Below, piece by piece: positions 22,440 to 32,136 of a stretch of 64,000 nucleotides of DNA (positions are counted from its first letter, which is position 1; each line of letters starts with the position of its first letter). Made by a program: the position numbers and the translations under genes. The notes beneath the pieces were generated by a model. The model was given only the letters and a program-made list of their open reading frames with translations, was not told the DNA's origin and made no database searches. Source of the DNA: Aquanectria penicillioides (lineage: Eukaryota > Ascomycota > Sordariomycetes > Hypocreales > Nectriaceae); NCBI GenBank assembly GCA_003415625.1, contig PYIU01000004.1, forward strand, positions 2,728,001 to 2,792,000, read 5' to 3'.

Positions 22440-23249
22440 ATGCCTAAGAACAAGGGAAAAGTACGTTTGCGCCGTGATTACCCTCGATTACCCTCGATCT
22501 TCCCTATACCCTTCTCCCCCGCACCTCTTTCCCATCCGCCGCGCGCCAGTAGCCGAAACTGCCCCGCCCCCACCATCATCATCGTTGTGGGCATCACCAC
22601 TCCAGCCTCACAGCCTGGCCTCTCCTATTACTATTGCGATACTTTTTCCCAGTTTTCAATTTCGCTCTCCGTGAATTCTCTGCTAACGCGCTCTTCTCTC
22701 ACAGGGTGGCAAGAACCGCAGACGTGGTACCAAGGAGAACGATGACCAGCGTCGAGAGTTGACCTTCAAGGAGGACGGTCAGGAGTACGCTCAGGTCGTC
22801 AAGATGCTCGGTAACGGTCGTCTCGAGGCCATGTGCTTCGACGGCACCAAGCGTCTCGCCAACGTACGTAACACGATAAAAAAAAACACAAAGCCTCTGC
22901 CGCCTACTAGGCGTCGAATCCTACATTCCCTGCTAACACTTTGGATTTCCTACAGATTCGTGGCAAGATGCGCAAGAAGGTCTGGATCAACCAGGGCGAT
23001 ATTATCCTCCTGTCCCTTCGAGACTTCCAGGATGGCAAGGGCGACGTCATCCTCAAGTACACCTCCGACGAGGCCCGAACCCTGAAGTCCTACGGGGAGC
23101 TCCCCGAGCACGCCAAGATCAACGAGACCGACACCTTCGGCCAGAACGAGGACGGCGATGCTGGCTTCGAGTTCGGCGAGGCCGACTCTGAGGAGGAGTC
23201 TGATGACGGCATCGGTGGCAAGAAGGAGGTCGATATCGACGACATTTAA
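22440..23249 (+). CDS. tif11: Translation initiation factor eIF1A
   Basis: Three exons (22440-22460, 22705-22863, 22956-23249) give 157 residues. The first exon encodes only seven residues (MPKNKGK) and is followed by the longest intron seen here, 244 bp. The protein has the basic N-terminal tail ([13 protein letters not shown]), an OB-fold S1-like core ([30 protein letters not shown], shown partly; then [21 protein letters not shown]) and the acidic C-terminal tail ending DIDDI that contacts eIF5B. eIF1A binds the A site of the 40S subunit and controls scanning and start-codon choice. Length and tails match the eukaryotic family closely. Confidence 0.97.
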
Positions 23250-24058
23250 GCTACCCCCGCCCCCAATTGCCTCATCGCCCACCGAAGCCCGACGTCCCGG
23301 CCGGGGACGCTTCTCTGTCCCGGGCTGGCGTCGTTGATACTGTCTTCTCTCTCAAACCTGTGGCCTGGCAGTCTCGGCTGCCGTACCGCGGGTCCCACGA
23401 CAGTAGTTGCTGTGGAGTCGGACGGCCGTGGTGGGAGGGACGTCACGGCCTGTCACCCCGTTCTATTTTTCACATCCTCTTTGTCTAATGCACGCTGCTC
23501 GCACTCGACGAATATGACATGTTGCATCGTTTATCATTGCGCTCCTGCCTCAAAAGCACTGATTAGACAGAGACTCAAAAATTCCAATGATTTTTTACTT
23601 CATGATTCTACCTCCAAAACTTAAAAAGATGGGTTGGCCAAGAGTTTAAAAAGATTGCTCTCAGCCCTGCATCATAACTTGACTTTAGTACCCGTCACGC
23701 ATTTCTCTCACCACCTTTCACTCTCTTGCTCACACACACTCTCTCTCGTCTCCCATCAGGCACGTAAAAGAACAGCAAAAGCTCCCAACGCCATGCGGGC
23801 TTAAATCCCAGAGCTTGACCTCCTTTCCGTGCCAGACCCATTTTGGATGCCCAGGTAGAAAAAATAAAAAAAATTCAACATGGTTTCCCCTAATGATGAA
23901 AGTGCCACAATATGTTGTCTTAGTGGCATAGAATGTAAAAGTGTTGCTGGCGGGCGCCGTATTTCCACCTAGACGCCCATAGACTCCTGAACGACGAGGC
24001 AGAAACTTTTGTCGTAGTGCTCTTCATGTCCTTCTCTTGGGGTGCTGCGGAAACCCGT
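23250..24058. other. Convergent 3' region between eIF1A and WASP
   Basis: No gene. Both neighbouring genes end here. The middle part is AT-richer with A-runs (around 23858-23876), compatible with two opposed polyadenylation regions. Confidence 0.4.
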
Positions 24059-26131
24059 TTACCATTCGTCGTCACTGCGCTCATCGTCTGTGCCATAGTT
24101 AGTATCGTTGCAAGAAGGGCTGAGCGGGATGGGATGGGGTTCATCAGATACTCACCACTCTTGCTGACCTTCTCCTTTCGCTTCTGCAGAGCGGCTGCAA
24201 GGGCATCTGCCATGCCGCCGCCACCACCAGCGGCAGCACCAGCACCAGCACCGCCGCCAGAGCCGCTGTCTCCAACCTGAGCGCCACTTCTGTCTCGGAT
24301 CTGAGACCTATCGACCTTCTTGAGTGAGGCAATGCCACCAGCCTTCTGGATGTCTCCAAGCATTGCTGCTCGTCCCGGTTCTGCGCCAGACATCGCAGGC
24401 ACGCCAGATGAGTATCCAGAGTCGCGATTGGGCATCGGGGGAGGAGGAGGAGGAGGACCAGGGGGGCCACCTCCAATTGGCGGCGGTGGAGGTGGGGGAG
24501 GAGGGGGAGGAGCGCCTCCTGTAGTAGTAGGCATAGGCGGAGGCGGAGGAGGAGCAGGAGGGGCGCTGCTCGTTGGTAGTGGAGGCGGAGGAGGGGGTGG
24601 CGGGACGGAGGATGTCGGCGGCTGGAAGGGTGGCAGGGTGGGCGGCAAAGAAGGAGGTAGTGTAGGAGGTAGCGGCGGTGGTGCAGGAGGCTGGCTGCTG
24701 ATCGCCGGAGGAGGCGGGACCGGACGGCTGCTCGGGGGTGGGAGAGGTGGGGCCCCGGAGGCCGGCACCTTGGGAGGAAGAGGCGGCGGCGCGGCAGCGG
24801 GCAAGGCATGGGAATCGTTCGAGCGCGGCGGAGGGGGAGGAGGAACTGATCCACGGGCAGGTGTTGGGGGAGGGACCCGGGACCCGGCGAAGGGAGGAGG
24901 AACGCCGTGTCTGTGGCTCGAGTCGTTGTCGACGGGGACCTTGCCGGGTCGGGGAGGTGGAGGCGGCCCGGGAGTAGGAGCTGCGTGCACACGTCTCGGC
25001 GGCTCTGGGTGGGCGAACCTGCCGGCATCGGCAAGGGGAGGAGGAGCATTGAACTTGGGTCGAGGAGGTTGAGGAGGAGAGGGGACTCGTTCAGGAGGAG
25101 AATCGTTCGTGGGTGTATCCGCCTTTCCTGACCGTCTCGGTGCTGGCGGAGGAGGAGGACCGCCTCTCCTGGGAGCCGGGGGCGGAGGAGGGCCGTCGGT
25201 ATGGCTCTTGGAGGGACCTCCGGGAGGCGGGATTGGAGGAGGTGGAGGAGCTCGTCCCCTGCCGTTCGTGGGCGCAGGCGGGGTGGTGGCGAGATGGGCG
25301 CAGAAGCGGGAGGGGGAGGGGGAGGAGGAGCGTTGTTGGGGTCCATCCTCTGCTGCTCCTCTTTCAAGAAGTCGACAATGAACTCCTGGTTCTCTTTGAT
25401 GAAGTCATCGGTCAGGCCCTTGTCCTGGAGATCCTGGCCGAAGTGCTCGCGCCAGAGGGGATCGAAAGCGTCCAGCACAGGGAACTCGGAGGCTGGCTTT
25501 CCGCCATTGAGGCTTCCAGAAGAGTTGACAATGTGGTGTTGGATAGAGTTGGGGTTCGCTCGAGGAGACTCCGGGGGGTTGTGGCCGGGGCGGAAGAGTG
25601 TCGGTGGCCAAAGAGCCCGCCCAAGAGACCGTGCTTGTGAGTTGGTTGGGCACCTCCGCCAAATGGAGTCGATCGGGTAGCTCGGGTTGCGTTCTTCTCC
25701 CGCTCGTCCATCTTCTTCTTGAATTGCTTAGCCTCCTTCTCGTCGACAAAGCTCAGACCGGCAAGGCATTCCTCGATCTCGAAGGTGTGGAAGAAGGTAC
25801 GATCTTGGTTGTAATTCCATGTATCGAAGATCTCTTGGTCCCAAATGACACCACGACCAGAGGGCTGATTGAAGTTAGCACGAGGGGTTGGGGGCTATGA
25901 CGAATGGGCATTGGAACATACTGAGATATCCACCATCTTAAGCCAGTAAGTGTGGCCAACTAGATCGTTGGCGAGCACGATAGCTCCTTGCAGGCCGGTG
26001 TAGGTCCATTTCGAGCGATTGGGGTAGGCAACGTAGAGTCTGGCAACGGCCACAGCCTGGATCTTGTTTGATTGTTTAGGGATGATTCGCTTGACTGTGG
26101 CCTTGTCGTCGTCGTTGAGGATGGACGGCAT
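24059..26131 (-). CDS. las17: Las17/WASP-family activator of the Arp2/3 complex (two frame breaks in this copy)
   Basis: Exons 25922-26131, 24156-25864 and 24059-24087, with introns of 57 and 68 bp. The first exon and the start of the second form a WH1 domain (IIPKQSNKIQAVAVARLYVA, YTGLQGAIVLANDLVGHTYWLKMVDIS, then GVIWDQEIFDTWNYNQDRTFFHTFE). Next come a GLLGGLFGHRH linker, the conserved LDAFDPLWREHFG and GLTDDFIKENQEFIVDFL segment, a long polyproline region for profilin and SH3 partners, and a WH2-like part (GDIQKAGGIASLKKV, MADALAAALQKRKEKV). The acidic tip is DDERSDDEW, the Arp2/3-binding Trp motif. It nucleates branched actin at endocytic patches and hyphal tips. The reading shifts near 25573-25578 (a run of six G on the plus strand) and near 25280-25293. 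At each point one added base restores a 649-residue protein, and no intron fits. Confidence 0.93.
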
Positions 26132-27484
26132 GGTGAGGTCGGTGTGCGGAAGCCGGGGTGTAATGAGGAGAAGGTGGAGGAGGTGGTGGTGGAGGAGGAG
26201 GAGGAGGAGGAGGAGGAGGAGGAAGAGGTCGCCGCGGGGACGAGGAAACGGTCGGCGGAGTTAATGACGAGAGCAAGAGGGCGAGATTCAAAAGGGTATG
26301 AGGGAAGCCTGGGTCTCGACCATGTGGCGGCGCTTATCCAGAGTCGTCGTGCGCAGCCGTCGCCAGTGTCAGAGTGGTCAGGTCAGAGACGAGTGCTGGC
26401 GCTCGCGTGAGGCAGCCGAATTTGGGAGAGGGGAGAGAAGGGCAGTGGGATAGTTGAGGCCCGAACCTGTAGTCGACAAGACGAATGTTCAGCCCGAGCT
26501 TCCGGGGTGGAGAAAGGACCGTCTCAAATGGCGTGGACCAGCACGGATTGCTGTCGCATGTCAAGGTGTCGGTCCGTGGGAGAGTCAGGTAACCAGGTTA
26601 CCAGGTTGGCCCGCGCTCTCGGGGGGGAGAGGATTTAGCAGTGCAATCGGTGCAGTGCAGGGCGGCTGGGCGGCTGGGCGAAGTGAGGAGAGTGCGGTGC
26701 GGTGCGTTCGGCGGTGCACCAGCCACAGGTCGCAGGGTTGATGGTGAGGAGCTGCGCCACACTCGGGCCCGGGTCGTCGACGCCAAGGCTTGGAATCGGC
26801 CATGCCTTGCGTCAACCGGGCGAGCAAACGCGCGTCTCGAAATAGGCATCTACATACTAAACCAGTCTCCTCCAAAGAGACCGGCAAAAGAACCACGACC
26901 CAAGAACGGCCAGGTGCCAACTACCAACCCGCAAAGAAACACACAAGAACAAGGGCCCGTTCGAGGAGGCACCCACTGGCACCCACTGGCACCCACCGAC
27001 ACCCTCCTTCTGGAAATTTCTGCCACACCTATGTAAATTAGGTATTACGACACGCACTGAGATAAGTCAACAGGGATGGCAATCGCAGCACCATGCTAGT
27101 GGAGCGCCGGGCTAGTTATTCGCGTCAGCAGTCTGAGCAGTCTGACGGAGACAAGTTCCAGGCCCTCCAATCGATTGCGCCCAGTAGCGCTACGATACGA
27201 CAATACGAGCATGACCCTAGGCGGGCCGTGGTGTGTGGATGAATCGCATAAGGTCGTGGGATCTGCTCGGGGAGATTGATCCGAGATTTTATTCCTGATA
27301 TTCACATTGTGTCTAATACACCGGGTTTGTCTGAACCGAAGCATCCGCCGTCCATCCATAACGTCCATACCAAACCCAAACCATAGTCATCGTCGTGCAT
27401 GCATGCACTCATTCGTCGAGGCAGTCGCCGCCAAGTGGGCCGCCGATGTACATAGTATCCGTATCCCCAGAGGAGCTCTTATTC
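26132..27484. other. Upstream region of WASP and 3' flank of the 63-residue gene
   Basis: No gene I can support. It contains the trinucleotide tract at 26173-26227 and a 10-bp ACCCACTGGC repeat (about 2.5 copies near 26971-26995). The frames on both strands at 26.5-27.0 kb are GC artefacts without domains. Confidence 0.35.
26173..26227. repeat. GGT/GGA trinucleotide tract in the WASP leader
   Basis: Includes 11 uninterrupted GGA units (26191-26223). It lies 60-92 bases upstream of the WASP start codon and would read as a TCC pyrimidine tract in the transcript, so it probably belongs to the 5' leader or core promoter. Confidence 0.85.
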
Positions 27485-27792
27485 TCATTTCTTGTTCATA
27501 GCCTCCATCTTGGCGCGGCGCTCTTCCTTGGTTCCCTCCTCCTGGGGCATCTCCTTGGGCACGGCCGGGCCGGGGTGGGCGCCAAAGGCACCAAACTTGG
27601 GGTCAATGCCCTCCTTGATGGGCTGGATGGTAAACTCCTTCTCGGCCTATGGTAAAACGCTGTCAGCTCACACGGTCGGCCACGAGGTCTTCAAGTCGGA
27701 GGTCTGAGACGGAGCCGTGTGGCTTGCGTCGTCATCCTTGCCGACCAACAGTCTCATCTCACCTCGTTCTTCTGGTCCTTTCCGAAGTTCAT
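27485..27792 (-). CDS. Small hydrophilic protein of unknown function (63 residues)
   Basis: Two exons (27763-27792 and 27485-27646; intron 27647-27762, 116 bp, donor GTGAGA, acceptor ATAG). The spliced product starts MNFGKDQKNEAEKEFTIQPI and continues with KEGIDPKFGAFGAHPGPAVP, an EEGTKEERRAKME segment and MNKK at the end. It is highly charged, lacks a signal or membrane segment, and has a Gly/Pro/His-containing centre. The phase-0 junction and clean reading across the intron argue that it is real. It is too short to stand out as an ordinary open frame. I recognise no named family and assign no function. Confidence 0.75.
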
Positions 27793-28784
27793 TTTGATGA
27801 TGTTTGGTTGGGTGTTTTTGGTGGGATAAAATTGTGTATGTGCGTCTTTCTTTGAACAAATGCAAAGTAAGATCTGGTCTGGACTGGCATAAAACTGCCG
27901 GTGGGGGAAGGCTATCCACGACCTATTTGTAGGCGCTGGGCTAGATCGTGTCGGGGGACAGTGATGACGTCGTCCCCCCTCCCACAGGGTCCCGCGGGCT
28001 CCCACAGGCCGCGACAGGCCACCATCGGCCCAGAGGCAACCAGACGATCGCGCAGCTTGTGGCGCCCGAGTGATTCAGACACATCGCAGAGGCGCAAGCT
28101 TTCGGGAATCCTCGCCGGTGTCACAGAACTGAAACCCAGTCTCCAATTGGCCTGTCGCACAGAGGGAGCCAATGATGGTGCATCCGTCGTTGACGCAACA
28201 CCTGCAATCAACATCTTGATGACGTTGCGCCCTTGTGATGTGCAACGTAGCTCATGGCAATTGACGGCTCCAGCCCTACAGCAACATCCAAGTTTCCAGG
28301 CTCCCGTGCGACGTAAGGGTCCCGCCGTCTCACCCCAATAGCAAGTTCAGACCTGACGTCTCATATTGGGACTGCAGGTTGGACCAAGATACAAACTGGC
28401 GACCTGTTCGGCGCTCCTCAGCGAGTTCCTATTAACCTGCTAAGAAGCATTGATCCTGGGGGATACAGACAAAAACTCAATAGATTCTTCCGATATGTTA
28501 TTGAACCCTGTGGTTCATTCTATCATTGACGCCAACCTCCAACAGCGATCCATATTAGCTTTTCTCGAGTCAAGCCGTGCAAGGCGACTTAGACCAGGTG
28601 CCTATAAACCCAGCACAGCGTAAAGTAATACACCCAAGAACAAGGTAAAACTCGGTATAAATTGAGACCCGAATATAATAGTTACCACAAACTCGGACAA
28701 CCTTTGATCCAGCTATATGAAATCCCACCCAATGTTCATTTAGGCATTGAGCTGGGCCCGAACGCCCTCCCACCCCAAAGGCAT
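27793..28784. other. Intergenic region upstream of the 63-residue gene
   Basis: No gene I can support. The first ~100 bp is the likely leader of the minus-strand small gene. The remainder carries short frames without domains and marks the left edge of the 28.8-36.7 kb accessory-looking block. Confidence 0.35.
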
Positions 28785-30407
28785 TTACACACTTGCGGCA
28801 CCTGATCTCTTTGAGCGTGGCTGGAGACTCCGCGTCCAGGAGACTTGTCGAATTCCGCCTTCGATTTCTGTCGCATCGGAATTCTGACCACCACTGCCGC
28901 TGCGTTGCTGCATAGGATCCTCGTCGTTCAATGCGGGACTATCGGGCTGCTTGTTCCGGGGCCGGCGAGAACTGGAGCTCATTGATCCCCTCGTCGTCGA
29001 AATATTCGAAGAGTCACGGTCAGCCGAAAGGCTACGCAACGTGGCAGAGGCAGCTGTGGTCCCCCATTCCTGAGGCACAGCAACACCCTCACAGTCCGCC
29101 CCTACAGAAGCCCGGGCGTTCGCTGCCTTGATGAAGTTGTCCCTGTGCTGTTTTGCAAGTTCCCTCGCGTTCCTAAATGCCGAGGCGCCTTGTTGGAACG
29201 TTTTGAAATCGCCGGTCATTGCCCATGCGCCAAGTTGGTTCATGTAATACCTCTGTGGCCCACCCGGCGCCGATGGCTCCGTCACATGATGAACGAACAC
29301 CTTTAGTAGGCCGTCATTATAGGTTGAGCTGAATGTATAGCCTTTGCAGTCATACGCCGGTTCCGTCTCCCCGTATGTCTGTAGAGCATGCATCGCACGC
29401 GCTCCGTACGCTCCGTCGCAGCATACCTGTGCGAGGGCTGCATTTCCTTCCCTCCCTTTGGCTTCCAGGAAAAAGTTGGGGGCCACAGGAGCGTTGGAAT
29501 GTTTTGTTGGGATGATGAGTGATCTGAGGTTGCCGTCCTGTCTCAACTCTTTGCAGAGATCATCTTGCTCGGCTCCATCAAAAATGTCCGGCTGAGGCTT
29601 GGTGGTTTTGTCGCTCGTAATGGGCGTGAGCTCTGTAAAGCGAGTATCTATCTCATTGGTGATCTTGGGTTTACCAGAGATTATGGAGATGATTTCATTT
29701 AGAACTTGGGCCTCGGGAACAGCATAAAAGGCATGTTCCAGGAAATCTTTGAAGATGCCAAGTTGAGAGAGCTCCCTTCGCTCCGCATCTTCGGTAGTCG
29801 GGTGGAAGTTTCCGGAGGTATCTCTGGCAGCACCAGTTGATGACAACGATGGCCTTCGTCTTTCAACTGCCGCCCTAATCTCCTTGAGATTAGCTAGCGT
29901 CGAATCTGAGTCCCGCATATGCAGCCCAAAGTCGGACATCTGCTGCTCAAAGTTCCTGTCGTGAGGATTTATCTTGATTCGCTTGGCCCTACTTCCGGGT
30001 GCCATATTGGAATTTGTATCCCTAGTTTGGGATTCCGAGGTGTCGACGGCGCGGCTTGGGTCGGAATACTGCGATATATTCAGTTAATACTCTAGCAGGA
30101 GCTGCAGTCAAGAAGACCGGTGTCCTACCCCTCTAAGGTGACGAAGATCAGGGCCACCGCCTCTAGACCATCTAGCAATGTCTGCCGGGCGTTTCTTTCG
30201 TTCAGAAGTCGCCGACTGAAGAAGCGATTTGTTGCGACGGTTTAGTTCTAGCAAGGCCCCAGCTGTGAGCCAGACACGGGAAAGATTATCCCAAGCGGTA
30301 GCAGAGGAATCGAGCTGAGAGTTTGACTTTTCCTGGGCGGTTGGAAGAGTCTCGTCTTGCAGCAATACGCCCTCGCCTTGCGGTTCATTGCATGGAGAGG
30401 TTGCCAT
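28785..30407 (-). CDS. DUF7924-like fungal protein with PD-(D/E)XK-type motifs
   Basis: Two exons (30129-30407 and 28785-30068; intron 30069-30128) give 520 residues from the ATG at 30407. The N-terminal exon ends with ARWSRGGGPDLRHLRG, a lead-in I associate with fungal DUF7924 proteins. The core runs from ~190 to ~390. It includes QPDIFDG (Asp ~254) and, about 40 residues on, NFFLEAKGREG (E295-x-K297) followed by the QVCCDGAYGARAMHAL helix. The spacing P-D...E-x-K is that of restriction-endonuclease-like folds, so a nuclease-type fold is a reasonable inference, not shown. The C-terminus is Ser/Arg-rich and disordered. It is head to head with the kinase at 30786, sharing 378 bp. The DUF7924 assignment is from memory of the family. 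Confidence 0.75.
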
Positions 30408-30785
30408 GGGGTCAGGGTGAATGGTGAATGATGAACGAGTTTCAGTCAACGTTCGCCGTTACTGTCAAAGGAAATGATTCACGAGGTTTCAAAGCAACGA
30501 AAATAAGCATAAATCCGAGCCTTTAAATCCCAAGACTCTTTGAGAGCTAACAACCAAAGTGTTTGCGACAACAAAGAATGGGCTACATTGCTTTGTCCCA
30601 GTGTGCACGGGCAAATGAGGTCAGACGGATCTCTTTCTTTCAAGATCTATTTAATGATTCAAAGCCAGCCGAGATTTGGAAAATTAACTTCGTCGAGTCT
30701 CATACCTTTCTACTGTAACGTTTCAATACCGTGCCTCAGTTCAGGGCTCTCTGACTTATCTTGTAGCCACTCTCAAGCTGCGACG
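30408..30785. promoter_or_regulatory. Short shared promoter of a divergent gene pair
   Basis: 378 bp separate the start codons of the DUF7924-like gene (-) and the CK1-like kinase (+). The interval is AT-rich compared with its flanks and includes TTTAAAT and TTTAATG words. The arrangement makes co-regulation plausible; no specific site can be named. Confidence 0.5.
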
Positions 30786-31872
30786 ATGAAGGTATGCCTC
30801 TCTAAAGAACTGGAAGTCTTAGTCCCCAAACTCTTACATTATCTAGGACCTTATTGTTGGAGGGAAATATCGCATTGATCAGAAGATTAGCCAAGGAGGT
30901 TGCGGTCTCGTTTACGAAGGTAAGGCCGCTCACGTCCTGTCCCCGTCTGGTCCAGGCTAATCCAACTAGGAACCGACATCCAGTCAAATGAACAGGTCGC
31001 AATAAAATTAATTTTCTATGAATTTGGCAAAGAGATGCTCGAGAGCGAGGCCAATATTTGCTCCCTATTGTCCCGTGGAGTAGGAATCCCGCGCGTGTGG
31101 TGGTCTGGAACCCATCATGATTTCCACGTCATGGTGTACGAAATACTCGGCCCATCACTCGAGGATCTTTTCAACTACTGCGGCTGCTGGTTCTCGCTTA
31201 AAACTACGCTCCTAATTGCTGACCAGGCCATTTCTCGAATAAAACACGCCCACTCCAAGGGGATTATCCATCGGGATATCAAGCCGAGCAATTTCTTGAT
31301 GGGCCTTGGAAAGCGAGGCAATTTGATCCATCTCATTGACTTTGGGCTTTCCAAGAAATTTGTCCTCGACGAGAGGAACCTAGGTTTCACAGGTGGTACT
31401 GTTCTCTTTACCAGCGTCAACGTGCACAATGGCGGAGGTACGCATATCCCAGCCCCAACAGACACTGCATTCTTCTTTGTCTGGCTCTGACATTGATTTA
31501 GCGTATTCTTGGGGCGATGACATTGAATCGCTCGGATACATGTTGATTTATCTGGCACGGGGCTCGCTGCCATGGATGGGGCTCGAGAGTCCAGCCTCCG
31601 GGGAACTGGAAGACCTAATCATTGAGAAGAAGACAACCGTATCTATGAACGAACTTTGCAAGGGACTCCCTTTCCCGTTTGCCAAATGCATTGAACATGC
31701 TCGGTCACTCGCCTACGGGGAGAAACCCGACTACTGTTACCTTCGCAACCTCTTCCGCCGTCTTTCCAGATCCTTTGGGTTTAGCCATGACCATGTATTT
31801 GACTGGACCGAGAGACTGTTCTACGAGCTGTGGTCTCCAACAAGCATGGAGGACGGCCTGGCTTCGCAATAG
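30786..31872 (+). CDS. Divergent CK1-like protein kinase
   Basis: Four exons (30786-30791, 30847-30919, 30970-31437, 31502-31872; introns 55, 50 and 64 bp) give 305 residues; the first exon is just ATG AAG. It is a casein-kinase-1-type fold: glycine loop ISQGGCGLV (16-24), VAIK with K39, IIHRDIKPSNFLMG (HRD 127-129, K131, N134), LIDFGLSKKF (DFG from 150). The CK1-specific SVN replaces APE and DDIESLGYMLIYLARGSLPWMGL is present. All catalytic residues are there, so it should be active on Ser/Thr. Compared with the Hrr25/CK1 family it is short, lacks the long C-terminal regulatory tail and has a shortened, changed activation segment (TGGTVLFTSVNVHNGG). It is probably an accessory paralogue rather than the housekeeping kinase. 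Confidence 0.88.
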
Positions 31873-32136
31873 CAAAGTATAGTGTACATTGAATAGAGTG
31901 CGTGTTATGCAAAATTCAGTCCTCTTTTAGATTCATACAGACTATCCAACAGGGTATCATTTCGTCTCCTCATCGACGCATCAAGACGACTAGTTCTAAA
32001 TTGCAAGGGGCGTCGATGTCAATCTTTGACAAACCCACCTTGGCGATTTGAAGCCAAGATCTGCTACCAAACTACATCCTAAATGAAGATGATATTAGCC
32101 ATTAAGATAATTTCTTGCATGACTGTGCATGAATGC

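Noticed and set aside
24320..25072. Plus-strand 250-residue Gly-rich open frame
   Set aside because: It is the antisense shadow of the WASP polyproline region; Gly runs mirror the Pro codons of the real gene.
24144..25478. Minus-strand 444-residue frame in the WASP region as a separate gene
   Set aside because: Only its first ~60 residues are WASP sequence; after 25280 it is an out-of-frame reading rich in Arg/Leu/Pro.
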